Origin: JAAFIP01 sp043718065 | GTDB lineage: Bacteria; Pseudomonadota; Gammaproteobacteria; Burkholderiales; Burkholderiaceae_C | Direction of reading: 5' to 3' | Assembly: GCA_043718065.1 (NCBI GenBank) | Contig: JAYSWJ010000266.1 | Location: 1 to 20,688 of the forward strand | Length of the DNA: 20,688 nt | In this document: one piece after another, positions 1 to 6,567 of the stretch | How the letters are laid out: the number at the start of each line of letters is the position of its first letter | Numbering within the stretch: the stretch's first letter is position 1 | Notes under the pieces: generated by a model | Told to the model about the DNA's origin: nothing | Seen by the model: only the letters and a program-made list of their open reading frames with translations | Databases searched by the model: none | Program-made: the position numbers and the translations under genes

Positions 1-34
1 TTTCAAATTTTGGATTTTCATCTTTTTATCTTTT

Positions 35-74
35 TTCGCGTCCTTCGCGCAACCTTAGCGCCCTTCGCGTCCGG
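35..74. repeat. Imperfect 20-bp tandem repeat with TTCGCG cores
   Basis: Cores TTCGCG, TTCGCG, TTAGCG and TTCGCG start at 35, 44, 55 and 64. The spacing is 9, 11 and 9 bases, so two imperfect 20-bp units lie in tandem just before the first gene. Bases 1-125 hold no gene. The role of the repeat is unknown. Confidence 0.55.
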
Positions 75-125
75 CAGTCCGACCCCACCCTAACGCAAAT
101 CACCACCTAACCCAAGAAAGAAACC

Positions 126-953
126 ATGAACACCAAATACATCGACATCAGCAACGTAGAGCAAACCTTTAAAACTGCCAAAGGCCAGTTTCCTGCGCTG
201 CGCGACATCAACCTGTTTGTAGCACGTGGAGAGTTTGTCACGCTCATTGGGCATTCAGGCTGCGGCAAATCTACGCTGCTGAACTTAATTAGCGGTCTTG
301 CCACGCCCACAGCTGGCGCGTTGCTGTGTGCTGACAAAGAAATCAAAGGCCCTGGCCCCGAGCGGGCGGTGGTGTTTCAAAACCATTCTTTGCTGCCGTG
401 GCTTACCTGCTATGAAAACGTCTACCTTGCGGTGGAGCGCGTGTTTGGTGCTTCGCGTGCGCTTAACAACCGCAGCGGCGAGAATAAAACGCAACTTAAA
501 GATCGCACCGACGCAGCGCTGGCCTTGGTGGGCTTGACCGCTGCTGCACACAAACGGCCTGACGAAATATCGGGTGGCATGAAGCAGCGCGTAGGCATTG
601 CCCGCGCCCTGTGCATGGAGCCACAAGTTTTGCTGATGGACGAACCTTTTGGTGCGCTAGACGCCTTGACCCGCGCCAAGCTGCAAGACGAGTTGTTGCA
701 AATTGTGGCCACCACGCACAGCACGGTAGTGATGGTGACGCACGATGTAGACGAGGCCGTGCTGCTGTCAGACCGCATAGTGATGATGACCAATGGACCT
801 GCCGCCACCATTGGCAAAGTGCTGAGCGTGGACCTGCCACGCCCGCGCAACCGCGTAGCACTGGCCGAGGACAGGCAATACATCAGCTACCGCAAAGCGG
901 TGATCGACTTTTTGTACACACGCCAAGCGCATGTTGAAAAACAAGCGGCTTAA
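126..953 (+). CDS. Nitrate-type ABC transporter, ATP-binding subunit (NrtD/NasD-like)
   Basis: This is the cytoplasmic ATPase of an ABC importer of the nitrate/sulfonate/taurine group. The ATPase core is complete: Walker A GHSGCGKST at residues 42-50, Q-loop region VVFQNHSLLPWLT, signature SGGMKQR from residue 149, Walker B ending in D172-E173, and switch histidine H206 in VTHDVDEA. The run LLPWLT followed by a C-terminal stretch with TNGPAA and DLPRPRNR resembles the NtrC/NtrD nitrate-transport ATPases more than the taurine or sulfonate ones. At 275 residues the length is normal for a NrtD type without the fused solute-binding domain of NrtC. The ATG follows AAGAAAG at a suitable distance. 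Its permease and binding-protein partners are not in the window and should lie to the left. The nitrate assignment comes from recalled family motifs; cyanate, a sulfonate or a thiamine precursor cannot be excluded. Confidence 0.85.
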   Translation: MNTKYIDISNVEQTFKTAKGQFPALRDINLFVARGEFVTLIGHSGCGKSTLLNLISGLATPTAGALLCADKEIKGPGPERAVVFQNHSLLPWLTCYENVYLAVERVFGASRALNNRSGENKTQLKDRTDAALALVGLTAAAHKRPDEISGGMKQRVGIARALCMEPQVLLMDEPFGALDALTRAKLQDELLQIVATTHSTVVMVTHDVDEAVLLSDRIVMMTNGPAATIGKVLSVDLPRPRNRVALAEDRQYISYRKAVIDFLYTRQAHVEKQAA

Positions 954-1001
954 GGCTTCGCAGAAGTAGTCTTTAACGCAGTCCTATACAATCCACAGTC
1001 C

Positions 1002-1087
1002 ACCGGGGGTGTCTTGTCGCGCAACAGCGCAGCTTGACTGAGAGTTACCCCATTACCTGATCTGGATCATGCCAGCGTAGGAAGCGT
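1002..1087 (+). promoter_or_regulatory. TPP riboswitch aptamer (THI element)
   Basis: The conserved THI-box blocks are present in order: GGGGGTG at about 1005-1011, CTGAGA at 1038-1043, a CCCC that pairs back with the first G run, then ACCTGATCTGG (from 1055) and ATGCCAGCGTAGGAA (ending near 1083). The P3 region contains GCGC-AACA-GCGC. The element lies about 75 bases before thiB, the expected place for a thiamine-uptake operon. Binding of thiamine pyrophosphate should lower thiBPQ expression. A clean P1 stem is not obvious; 993-999 (CCACAGT) could pair, with one mismatch, with 1094-1100. Confidence 0.95.
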
Positions 1088-1116
1088 GAATGCACTGGGG
1101 TTGGCTAGTTTGGCCT

Positions 1117-1156
1117 CTTTGCAGTAACGCCACTGCACTGGCGATTTACTGCAAAG
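1117..1156 (+). promoter_or_regulatory. Strong leader hairpin between TPP aptamer and thiB start (likely expression platform)
   Basis: Bases 1117-1132 pair with 1139-1156 in a 16-bp stem with a 2-nt bulge (A1144, T1145) and a 6-nt loop (CTGCAC). The stem ends 6 nt before the thiB ATG at 1163, where a Shine-Dalgarno would normally sit, and no purine-rich ribosome site is visible. There is no T run after it, so it does not look like an intrinsic terminator. It probably serves as the switching part of the riboswitch, acting on translation or RNA stability. The mode of action is inferred. Confidence 0.7.
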
Positions 1157-1162
1157 CACACC

Positions 1163-2221
1163 ATGCCACACCGTATCACGCGTTCCCCAACATCTTTTAT
1201 TTGCAACATCGTGTCCATTGTGGCACTGGCGGTAGTAGCATTTGCTGCAACCACTAGCCATGCCCAAGACAACAGCCTGCGCGTTATCTCGCACAAGTCT
1301 TTCTCGCTGCCAAAGCCCTTGCTGGCCAAGTTTGAGGCTGAGGCAGGCATCAAGCTGAGCATCATTAAAACCGGCGATGCTGGCGAGATGCTCAATAAGC
1401 TGATCCTCACACGCGCGCAGCCAATAGCTGATGTGGTGTACGGCATAGACAATACGCTACAAGCCAAAGCGCAAAGCGCTGATGTACTAGACGCCTACAG
1501 CGGCCCTGCACAGCAGCGCAAAAGCGCCGTCACAGTAGGCGAGCCTATCGTGCCGGTTAACTATGGATACGTCACCATCAACTACGACAAAGCCAGTTTT
1601 GCCGCCTCTGGCCTGCCGCTACCCAAGAATTTAGAAGCGCTCACGCAACCGCAGTACAAAGGTATGTTGGTAGTGCAAAACCCAGCCACATCTAGCCCAG
1701 GCAACGCATTTTTGTTGTCTACCATTGCCAGTATGGGTGAGGCAGCAGCCTTTGACTGGTGGGCACGCATGCGCGCTAACGATGTCAAAGTAGCTAAGGG
1801 GTGGAGCGAGGCCTATTACACCGACTTTGCCAAAAACGGCGGTAAATACCCGCTGGTCATCAGCTACGCCACCAGCCCAGCGGCCGAGGTGTTCTATAGC
1901 AAAACCAAAATTACCGAAGCACCCACCGGCAGCCTAGCCCTAGCGGGTGGCGTATTTCAACAAGTTGAAGGCGTGGCCTTGGTCAAAGGTGGGGGGCAAC
2001 GTGTAGCGGCTGGTAAATTTATCGAATTTATGCGCTCGCCTGCCGTGCAAGAAGCCTTGCAAACCGAGATGTGGATGTATGCGGCTGAGCCAGGTACCGC
2101 CAAAGCTGAGGCCATGCGCTACGCCAGCGAGCCCACTGCCCACTACAACCCCAGCGCTGCCGACATTGCCAGTAAAAACAGCGACTGGATCAGCCGCTGG
2201 ACCAAGGTGGTGTTGAAGTAG
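1163..2221 (+). CDS. thiB: Thiamine/TPP ABC transporter, periplasmic binding protein
   Basis: This is the solute-binding protein that captures thiamine and its phosphates in the periplasm and delivers them to ThiP. Residues 1 to about 34 form a signal peptide: basic start, hydrophobic VSIVALAVVAFAATT, then SHA before QDN as the likely cleavage site. The mature part resembles the ThiB/iron-binding SfuA family, with LRVISHKSF near the N-terminus, ADVVYGIDNTLQAKA, and the Tyr/Trp-rich GWSEAYYTDFAKNGGKYP and SYATSPAAEVFY. The length of 352 residues is close to the roughly 330 usual for ThiB. The ATG at 1163 is the only sensible start, since an in-frame TAG at 1106 lies upstream. No clear ribosome site is visible and a strong hairpin precedes the gene. 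The TPP riboswitch upstream and the ThiP and ThiQ genes downstream make the assignment firm. Confidence 0.93.
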   Translation: MPHRITRSPTSFICNIVSIVALAVVAFAATTSHAQDNSLRVISHKSFSLPKPLLAKFEAEAGIKLSIIKTGDAGEMLNKLILTRAQPIADVVYGIDNTLQAKAQSADVLDAYSGPAQQRKSAVTVGEPIVPVNYGYVTINYDKASFAASGLPLPKNLEALTQPQYKGMLVVQNPATSSPGNAFLLSTIASMGEAAAFDWWARMRANDVKVAKGWSEAYYTDFAKNGGKYPLVISYATSPAAEVFYSKTKITEAPTGSLALAGGVFQQVEGVALVKGGGQRVAAGKFIEFMRSPAVQEALQTEMWMYAAEPGTAKAEAMRYASEPTAHYNPSAADIASKNSDWISRWTKVVLK

Positions 2222-2286
2222 TTGCAGCCTTGAGTGCAGTTTGCAAATCAAGCGTTGTGCACTAGCAGTTCGATGATTTTTAAGCC

Positions 2287-3882
2287 ATGACCCAATCTCG
2301 GCGTGATTCATTAACTTTTGCGATTTACGCTTTGGCAGCTGTGCCATTACTTTTTCTAACGGTCATGTTAGTTGCGCCCGCGCTGCGCCTGTTGTGGGAA
2401 GGTAGCGCAAGTTTTGAATTAAGCAGTATCAGAGCCCTGTGGCAAGACCACTATCTACGCTGGCGTTGGGTGTGGTCGCTGCTGCAAGCCACGCTAACCT
2501 GCGGTTTGGTGTTGCTGTTGGGGTTGCCTGTAGCGTGGGTGGTAGCACGTTTTGACTTTATGGGTCGCAGCTTGGTGCTGCGCTTATTGATGCTGCCATT
2601 TGTCATGCCCACATTGGTGGCGGCGATGGGCGTGCTGTCGCTGTGGGGCCCGCGCGGTATCGCCAACGCATGGTGGGGCATTGACGCACAAGACACGCCG
2701 TGGCTGCTGCTGTACGGCAATGTATTTTTTAACCTGTGTCTGCTGGTGCGTGCAGGGGTTGACGGCTTAGCGCAGGTCAGCAGCGCGCAGCTGGCCGCTG
2801 CCAGCACCTTGGGTGCGTCGCCTTGGCGTGCTTTTTGGCGAGTGGAATGGCCGGTGGCCAAGCCTTGGTTTGGTTCTGCCTTGTGTTTGGTTTTTTTGTA
2901 TTGTTTTAGCGGCTTTGGCTTAGCCTTGGTACTAGGCGGCCAGCGCTACGCTACGCTCGAGGTAGAAATTTATACACTGGTAGCGTACGAGCTAAAGCTG
3001 GCCGAGGCCAGCGTACTGGCGTTGTTCACCATGGCTATTACCGCCGCTGCCGCGCTGGCCTACACGCTGCGTGCACAGCGCTTGGCCGCCCCTGCGCAGG
3101 CCGATGCGGTCCCCTTGCAGCATGTGCGCACCGCAGCGCAGCGCAGTATGCTGGCGGCAGCACTGCTGATATTGCTGGTGTGCTGCGTGGCGCCTGTGCT
3201 GGCCATCGCCGTGCGCGCAGTAGCGGCTGGCCCCAGTGCTTGGGCGGTGCTGATCGATGGCGACACGTTGCATGCGCTGTGGAACACGTTACGCTTTTCT
3301 ACCATGGCAGTGGCTTTGGCAACGCTGTTGGGTTTAACACATGCACTGGCGGCCCAGCGCAGCAGCGTGTTGCGCACAGCCATGTTCTTGCCTTATATTG
3401 TGTCGCCTGTCACCGTGGCTTTTGGGCTGCTGCTGCTGTACCCGCCGTGGTCGGCTAGTTTGGCACTGCTAGTGTCTGCGTATGCTTTGCTGGCCTACCC
3501 TTTCATCGCTAACGCGGCAAGCACAGCACTAGCTAACCAGCCAGCACACTTGGTGCAAGCTGCACGCACACTGGGCGCGTCACCATGGCGCAGTTTTTGG
3601 CGTGTCACGCTGCCACTGCTACGCCCTGCGCTGCGCCGAGGCGTAGCATTTGCTGCAGCCTCGGCGCTGGGTGAATTTGCAGTGTCACTATTTTTGTCAC
3701 GTCCTGAATGGACCACTCTGACCACTTTAATTCACCAACGGCTGGGCAAGCCGGGCGCAGCCAACTTAGACGCCGCATGGGTGTTGGCTTGCTTGCTGAT
3801 GGCGCTGGCGCTGTTGGCCTTCATGCTGCTAGAGCGTTCCCCTAATACCCTCACACCGTCTTCAAAGGCACACCGTGCTTGA
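2287..3882 (+). CDS. thiP: Thiamine/TPP ABC transporter, fused permease
   Basis: This is the inner-membrane channel of the thiamine importer. It is a duplicated permease of 531 residues with about twelve hydrophobic segments. Each half carries an EAA-type cytoplasmic loop for contact with the ATPase: AASTLGASPWRAFWRV from about residue 171 and AARTLGASPWRSFWRV from about residue 425. This two-in-one arrangement is characteristic of ThiP and of the SfuB iron permeases; riboswitch and neighbours decide for thiamine. It starts 65 bases after thiB, with only a weak TAAG before the ATG. Its last 8 bases overlap thiQ, so the two are probably translationally coupled. Confidence 0.93.
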   Translation: MTQSRRDSLTFAIYALAAVPLLFLTVMLVAPALRLLWEGSASFELSSIRALWQDHYLRWRWVWSLLQATLTCGLVLLLGLPVAWVVARFDFMGRSLVLRLLMLPFVMPTLVAAMGVLSLWGPRGIANAWWGIDAQDTPWLLLYGNVFFNLCLLVRAGVDGLAQVSSAQLAAASTLGASPWRAFWRVEWPVAKPWFGSALCLVFLYCFSGFGLALVLGGQRYATLEVEIYTLVAYELKLAEASVLALFTMAITAAAALAYTLRAQRLAAPAQADAVPLQHVRTAAQRSMLAAALLILLVCCVAPVLAIAVRAVAAGPSAWAVLIDGDTLHALWNTLRFSTMAVALATLLGLTHALAAQRSSVLRTAMFLPYIVSPVTVAFGLLLLYPPWSASLALLVSAYALLAYPFIANAASTALANQPAHLVQAARTLGASPWRSFWRVTLPLLRPALRRGVAFAAASALGEFAVSLFLSRPEWTTLTTLIHQRLGKPGAANLDAAWVLACLLMALALLAFMLLERSPNTLTPSSKAHRA

Positions 3883-4534
3883 TATTCAACAACTGACCAA
3901 AACCCTGCAGCCCACCCGCGGCGCTGCCCGCAAGCTGGCGCACAAGCTTAACTTGCATGTAGCGCCAGGCGAGGTAGTGGCGGTGCTGGGCCCTTCAGGC
4001 TGCGGCAAAAGTACGCTACTTAAAATGATAGCGGGACTAGAGCCTTTTGACAGTGGGAGTATTCTGTTTGATGGTGCAGACTTAGCTGCTACGCCTGCCC
4101 ACCTGCGGCGCTTTGCGTTGATGTTTCAGAACTTTGCGTTGTTTGCGCATTTGAATGTGCTGGATAACGTGGCTTTTGGCTTGGTAGAGCAAGGCCTGTC
4201 CAAGCGCGAAGCACGTGCCCAAGCGCAAATAATGTTGGAGCGGTTTGGTTTAGGCCCACTTGCACTGCAGAAAGTATGGCTTTTGTCGGGTGGTGAGCAG
4301 CAACGTGTAGCGCTGGCGCGCGCGCTGATTACCCAGCCGCGTTTACTGTTGTTGGACGAGCCATTTTCTGCGTTAGACGCGGATCTGCGTGCGCAACTGC
4401 GCCAAGAGTTTAGCAACCATATTGCTACGGCAGGTGTTGCCACGGTGTTGGTAACGCATGATGTGCAGGAGGCACGCGCTATGGCGGGCAGTGCTTGGCG
4501 TTTAGATGCGGGGGAGTTGGCGCGTCTTTGGTAA
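3875..4534 (+). CDS. thiQ: Thiamine/TPP ABC transporter, ATP-binding subunit
   Basis: This is the cytoplasmic ATPase that drives thiamine uptake through ThiP. It shows Walker A GPSGCGKST at residues 39-47, the Q-loop run LMFQNFALFAHLNVLDNVAFGL, signature LSGGEQQRVALARAL, Walker B LLLLDEPFSALD with D161-E162, and switch histidine in VTHDVQEA. At 219 residues it is a compact ATPase without an extra C-terminal regulatory domain, as is usual for ThiQ (about 230). The start is GTG at 3875, inside the end of thiP (8-nt overlap); no other start fits the conserved N-terminus. It closes the thiBPQ operon, and no clear terminator follows. Confidence 0.93.
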   Translation: MLDIQQLTKTLQPTRGAARKLAHKLNLHVAPGEVVAVLGPSGCGKSTLLKMIAGLEPFDSGSILFDGADLAATPAHLRRFALMFQNFALFAHLNVLDNVAFGLVEQGLSKREARAQAQIMLERFGLGPLALQKVWLLSGGEQQRVALARALITQPRLLLLDEPFSALDADLRAQLRQEFSNHIATAGVATVLVTHDVQEARAMAGSAWRLDAGELARLW

Positions 4535-4889
4535 TTTACGCACTTGGTTACTGAGCTTAGCGTTTGCTTGGTTTGTTGGTTGCTAGTTATAGCGTGCCCA
4601 CTGGAGAGTTAATCTCTGGGTTAACTTTATCTCCGGAGAGCTGGAATCGAGCCGGGCATCTCTTTCGCGAAAAATACTCCGAAAACACGCGCGAATTAAG
4701 GTGTTTGTTTCGCTAGGATTGTCAACGCGCGCCTGCCGTAGTATTTTTCATCGAGACGGACCCGACTCGTCATATTATTCTTTGGGTGGGTTGAACATCC
4801 CGTGTTTCGGTGAGGATTATTTAGTGACTGGACGCAGTGTCGTCGTAGACTTTCCCGTGACTACCGGTCGCGCGCTACCATGGTCGCAA

Positions 4890-4961
4890 GTGAGATAGCG
4901 TATGCAGACCGCCTGATTTCTAGTACCCCAGTATGAAGGCGGTTGGCATACGCTATCTCAC
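4890..4961. repeat. 72-nt inverted repeat (16-bp perfect arms plus 6-bp inner stem)
   Basis: GTGAGATAGCGTATGC at 4890-4905 is exactly the reverse complement of 4946-4961. Inside it, ACCGCC at 4908-4913 pairs with GGCGGT at 4938-4943, separated from the outer stem by a 2x2 mismatch. The loop is 24 nt (4914-4937). No T run follows on either strand, so it is not a standard intrinsic terminator. It could be a folded RNA, a miniature mobile element or a protein-binding site. Confidence 0.85.
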
Positions 4962-4971
4962 CACCAACAGA

Positions 4972-5011
4972 CTTGGCTGATGCGGCATGATGAACAACAA
5001 TACCAGCCAAG
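4972..5011. repeat. Second inverted repeat, 8-bp arms
   Basis: CTTGGCTG at 4972-4979 is the exact reverse complement of CAGCCAAG at 5004-5011, with 24 bases between. It starts 11 bases after the larger hairpin. On its own it could be chance; next to the 72-nt hairpin it adds to the impression of a structured region. Confidence 0.45.
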
Positions 5012-5210
5012 CAGTGATGCAGCGCGATTTGCCTTGTCGCCGCAGCTCAAGGTGCAAGAACATCAATCTTCAAAGCTCACGACGCAATAGATGATCGGCA
5101 CCAACAGGCCAGCCAAAATTAGTACTCAAAGCACTTGAAATACAGCATGTCGCACCCCTTGCATATTGCCCCAGATACAAGCAAGATACCGCTTTGGGAG
5201 TATGCAACGT

Positions 5211-6476
5211 ATGTCAGTCACTTTGGACAATACCAACAAACCATCCAGCCACATTCGTCTGACCTCACACGCAGGCGGCTTTGGGGCGCGGGCTATTACT
5301 TGGGGCGCAGAAACGCCGCTAGAACGCGGCCCGCTGGTAGGCACCACTACTACGCGCAGCCACCGTAATGTGATTGGTACGCACAGTGGCAGTTATAGCG
5401 TGTACCGGGCGCTGGCAGTGGCTGCGGGCGCTTTGGATAAGAACCATAAAGCCGACCTTACCAACACAGCGCCCACTGACCTTATTGGCCCCTACCCTAG
5501 CTGGAGCGAGCCTGGCCGCATTGTCTCAATGGACCCGTGGGGTGCAGAAATTGGCGTTAATTTTGAAGCAGACTTAGCCGCAGGCTATGACATCAAGCCC
5601 ACCATTGCAGTTACCAAAGCACACGTTATCTTGCCAGAGATCATGGAGGCCATTCAAAAAGGCCGTTTAGTACCCGATGGCAAATTTCTCACCGCAGGCG
5701 GTGCTGCCATGGTCACCAAAGCTGCTGTAGAGCCAGTGTGGTATCTGCCCGAGGTGGCCAGGCGCTTTAACTGCAGCGAAACCGATTTGCGCCGCGTGCT
5801 GTTTGAACAAACCGGCGGCATGTACCCAGAGCTGGTAACGCGCTCAGACCTTGAGGTATTTTTACCGCCGATTGGTGGCCTGACCGTCTATATCTTTGGC
5901 AACCCACAAGATTTAGCCAACCCCGATGTTGAGCTGACAGCGCGTGTGCACGACGAATGCAATGGCTCGGACGTGTTTGGCAGCGACATTTGCACTTGCC
6001 GCCCGTATTTAACGCATGCGATTGAAGAATGCATAGCAGGCGCGCAAAAAGGCGGTGTGGGCCTGTGCGCCTACTATCGCAAAGAAGGCCGTGCGCTGGG
6101 CGAGGTGACTAAATTTTTAGTCTACAACGCGCGCAAACGCCAGGTGGGTGGCGACACTGCAGGCAACTATTTCGCCCGCACAGAATGCGTTGCAGGCGTA
6201 CAAGATATGCGCTTTCAACAACTGATGCCCGATGTATTGCACTGGTTTGGTATACGCAAAATTCACCGCTTGGTCAGCATGAGCAATATGAAATACGACG
6301 CCATTACACAGTCGGGTATCGAGGTAGTGGAGCGGGTTAACATACCGGCTGATTTAGTGCCCGCCGACGCGCAGGTAGAGATGGACGCCAAAATGGCAGC
6401 AGGCTACTTTACCCCCGGTGCTGTACCCGATGCACAAGAATTGCTCAAGGCGAAAGGCCGCGGTTTAGACGCTTAG
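5211..6476 (+). CDS. GTP cyclohydrolase II-like protein of the uracil catabolism (URC1) type
   Basis: This is a homologue of RibA that sits with DUF1688 and Upp genes, the arrangement of the URC pathway in which the URC1 protein is thought to open the pyrimidine ring of a uracil-derived nucleotide. The C-terminal half carries the GTP cyclohydrolase II fold: Zn-ligand cysteines C250, C261 and C263 with the same spacing as RibA (ECNGSDVFGSDICTC), YRKEGRALGE, and the Tyr-containing LVYNARKRQVGGDT. The N-terminal ~220 residues (starting SSHIRLTSHAGGFG) are an extension absent from RibA. Where RibA has TNNP this protein has MSNMKYDAI, supporting a different substrate. ATG 5211 is chosen because GGGAG lies 10 nt upstream; an in-frame ATG at 5166 would add 15 poorly conserved-looking residues. 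A riboflavin role is less likely, since no rib genes are nearby. Confidence 0.85.
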   Translation: MSVTLDNTNKPSSHIRLTSHAGGFGARAITWGAETPLERGPLVGTTTTRSHRNVIGTHSGSYSVYRALAVAAGALDKNHKADLTNTAPTDLIGPYPSWSEPGRIVSMDPWGAEIGVNFEADLAAGYDIKPTIAVTKAHVILPEIMEAIQKGRLVPDGKFLTAGGAAMVTKAAVEPVWYLPEVARRFNCSETDLRRVLFEQTGGMYPELVTRSDLEVFLPPIGGLTVYIFGNPQDLANPDVELTARVHDECNGSDVFGSDICTCRPYLTHAIEECIAGAQKGGVGLCAYYRKEGRALGEVTKFLVYNARKRQVGGDTAGNYFARTECVAGVQDMRFQQLMPDVLHWFGIRKIHRLVSMSNMKYDAITQSGIEVVERVNIPADLVPADAQVEMDAKMAAGYFTPGAVPDAQELLKAKGRGLDA

Positions 6477-6520
6477 AAGTGCGCTCCAAGCAGCATCTAA
6501 CGCTATTACGCACCTTCCAA

Positions 6521-6546
6521 CCTCTAGTTTCAGCCTCTAGTTTTAG
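6521..6546. repeat. 13-bp tandem duplication between the first two URC-type genes
   Basis: CCTCTAGTTTCAG (6521-6533) is followed directly by CCTCTAGTTTTAG (6534-6546), with one C/T difference. It lies in the 91-base gap between the cyclohydrolase-like and DUF1688 genes. It is probably a recent slippage event without function. Confidence 0.5.
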
Positions 6547-6567
6547 CCCTTTATCAACACGCTGGCC

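Larger units (their letters stand above)
4535..5210. other. Long intergenic region with no convincing gene; two hairpins
   Basis: These 675 bases separate thiQ from the uracil-catabolism cluster. I see no recognisable protein. One open frame on the plus strand runs from 4593 to a TAG at 4896-4898; its first conventional start is GTG at 4701 and it matches no family I know. On the minus strand a 36-codon frame (5063 to 4953) encodes a short peptide with one hydrophobic segment. Structural elements are a palindrome TCTCCGGAGA at 4630-4639, a long hairpin at 4890-4961 and a smaller one at 4972-5011. The stretch may hold the promoter of the next operon, a non-coding RNA, or a decayed insertion. 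Confidence 0.6.

Noticed and set aside
4701..4898. 65-codon open frame starting with GTG in the long intergenic region
   Set aside because: It matches no family I know, the start is GTG without a convincing ribosome site, and it ends inside the arm of the 72-nt hairpin. The open frame extends further upstream to 4593 without a better start. It is more likely a chance frame or a remnant.
4890..4961. Integron attC site or intrinsic terminator as an explanation of the hairpin
   Set aside because: The attC core sequences (RYYYAAC and GTTRRRY) are not at the ends, no integrase or cassette array is present, and no T run follows the stem on either strand.
5166..5210. Upstream ATG for the cyclohydrolase-like gene
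   Set aside because: The ATG at 5211 has GGGAG at a suitable distance and gives a natural N-terminus (MSVTLDNTNKPS). The extra 15 residues look like untranslated leader.
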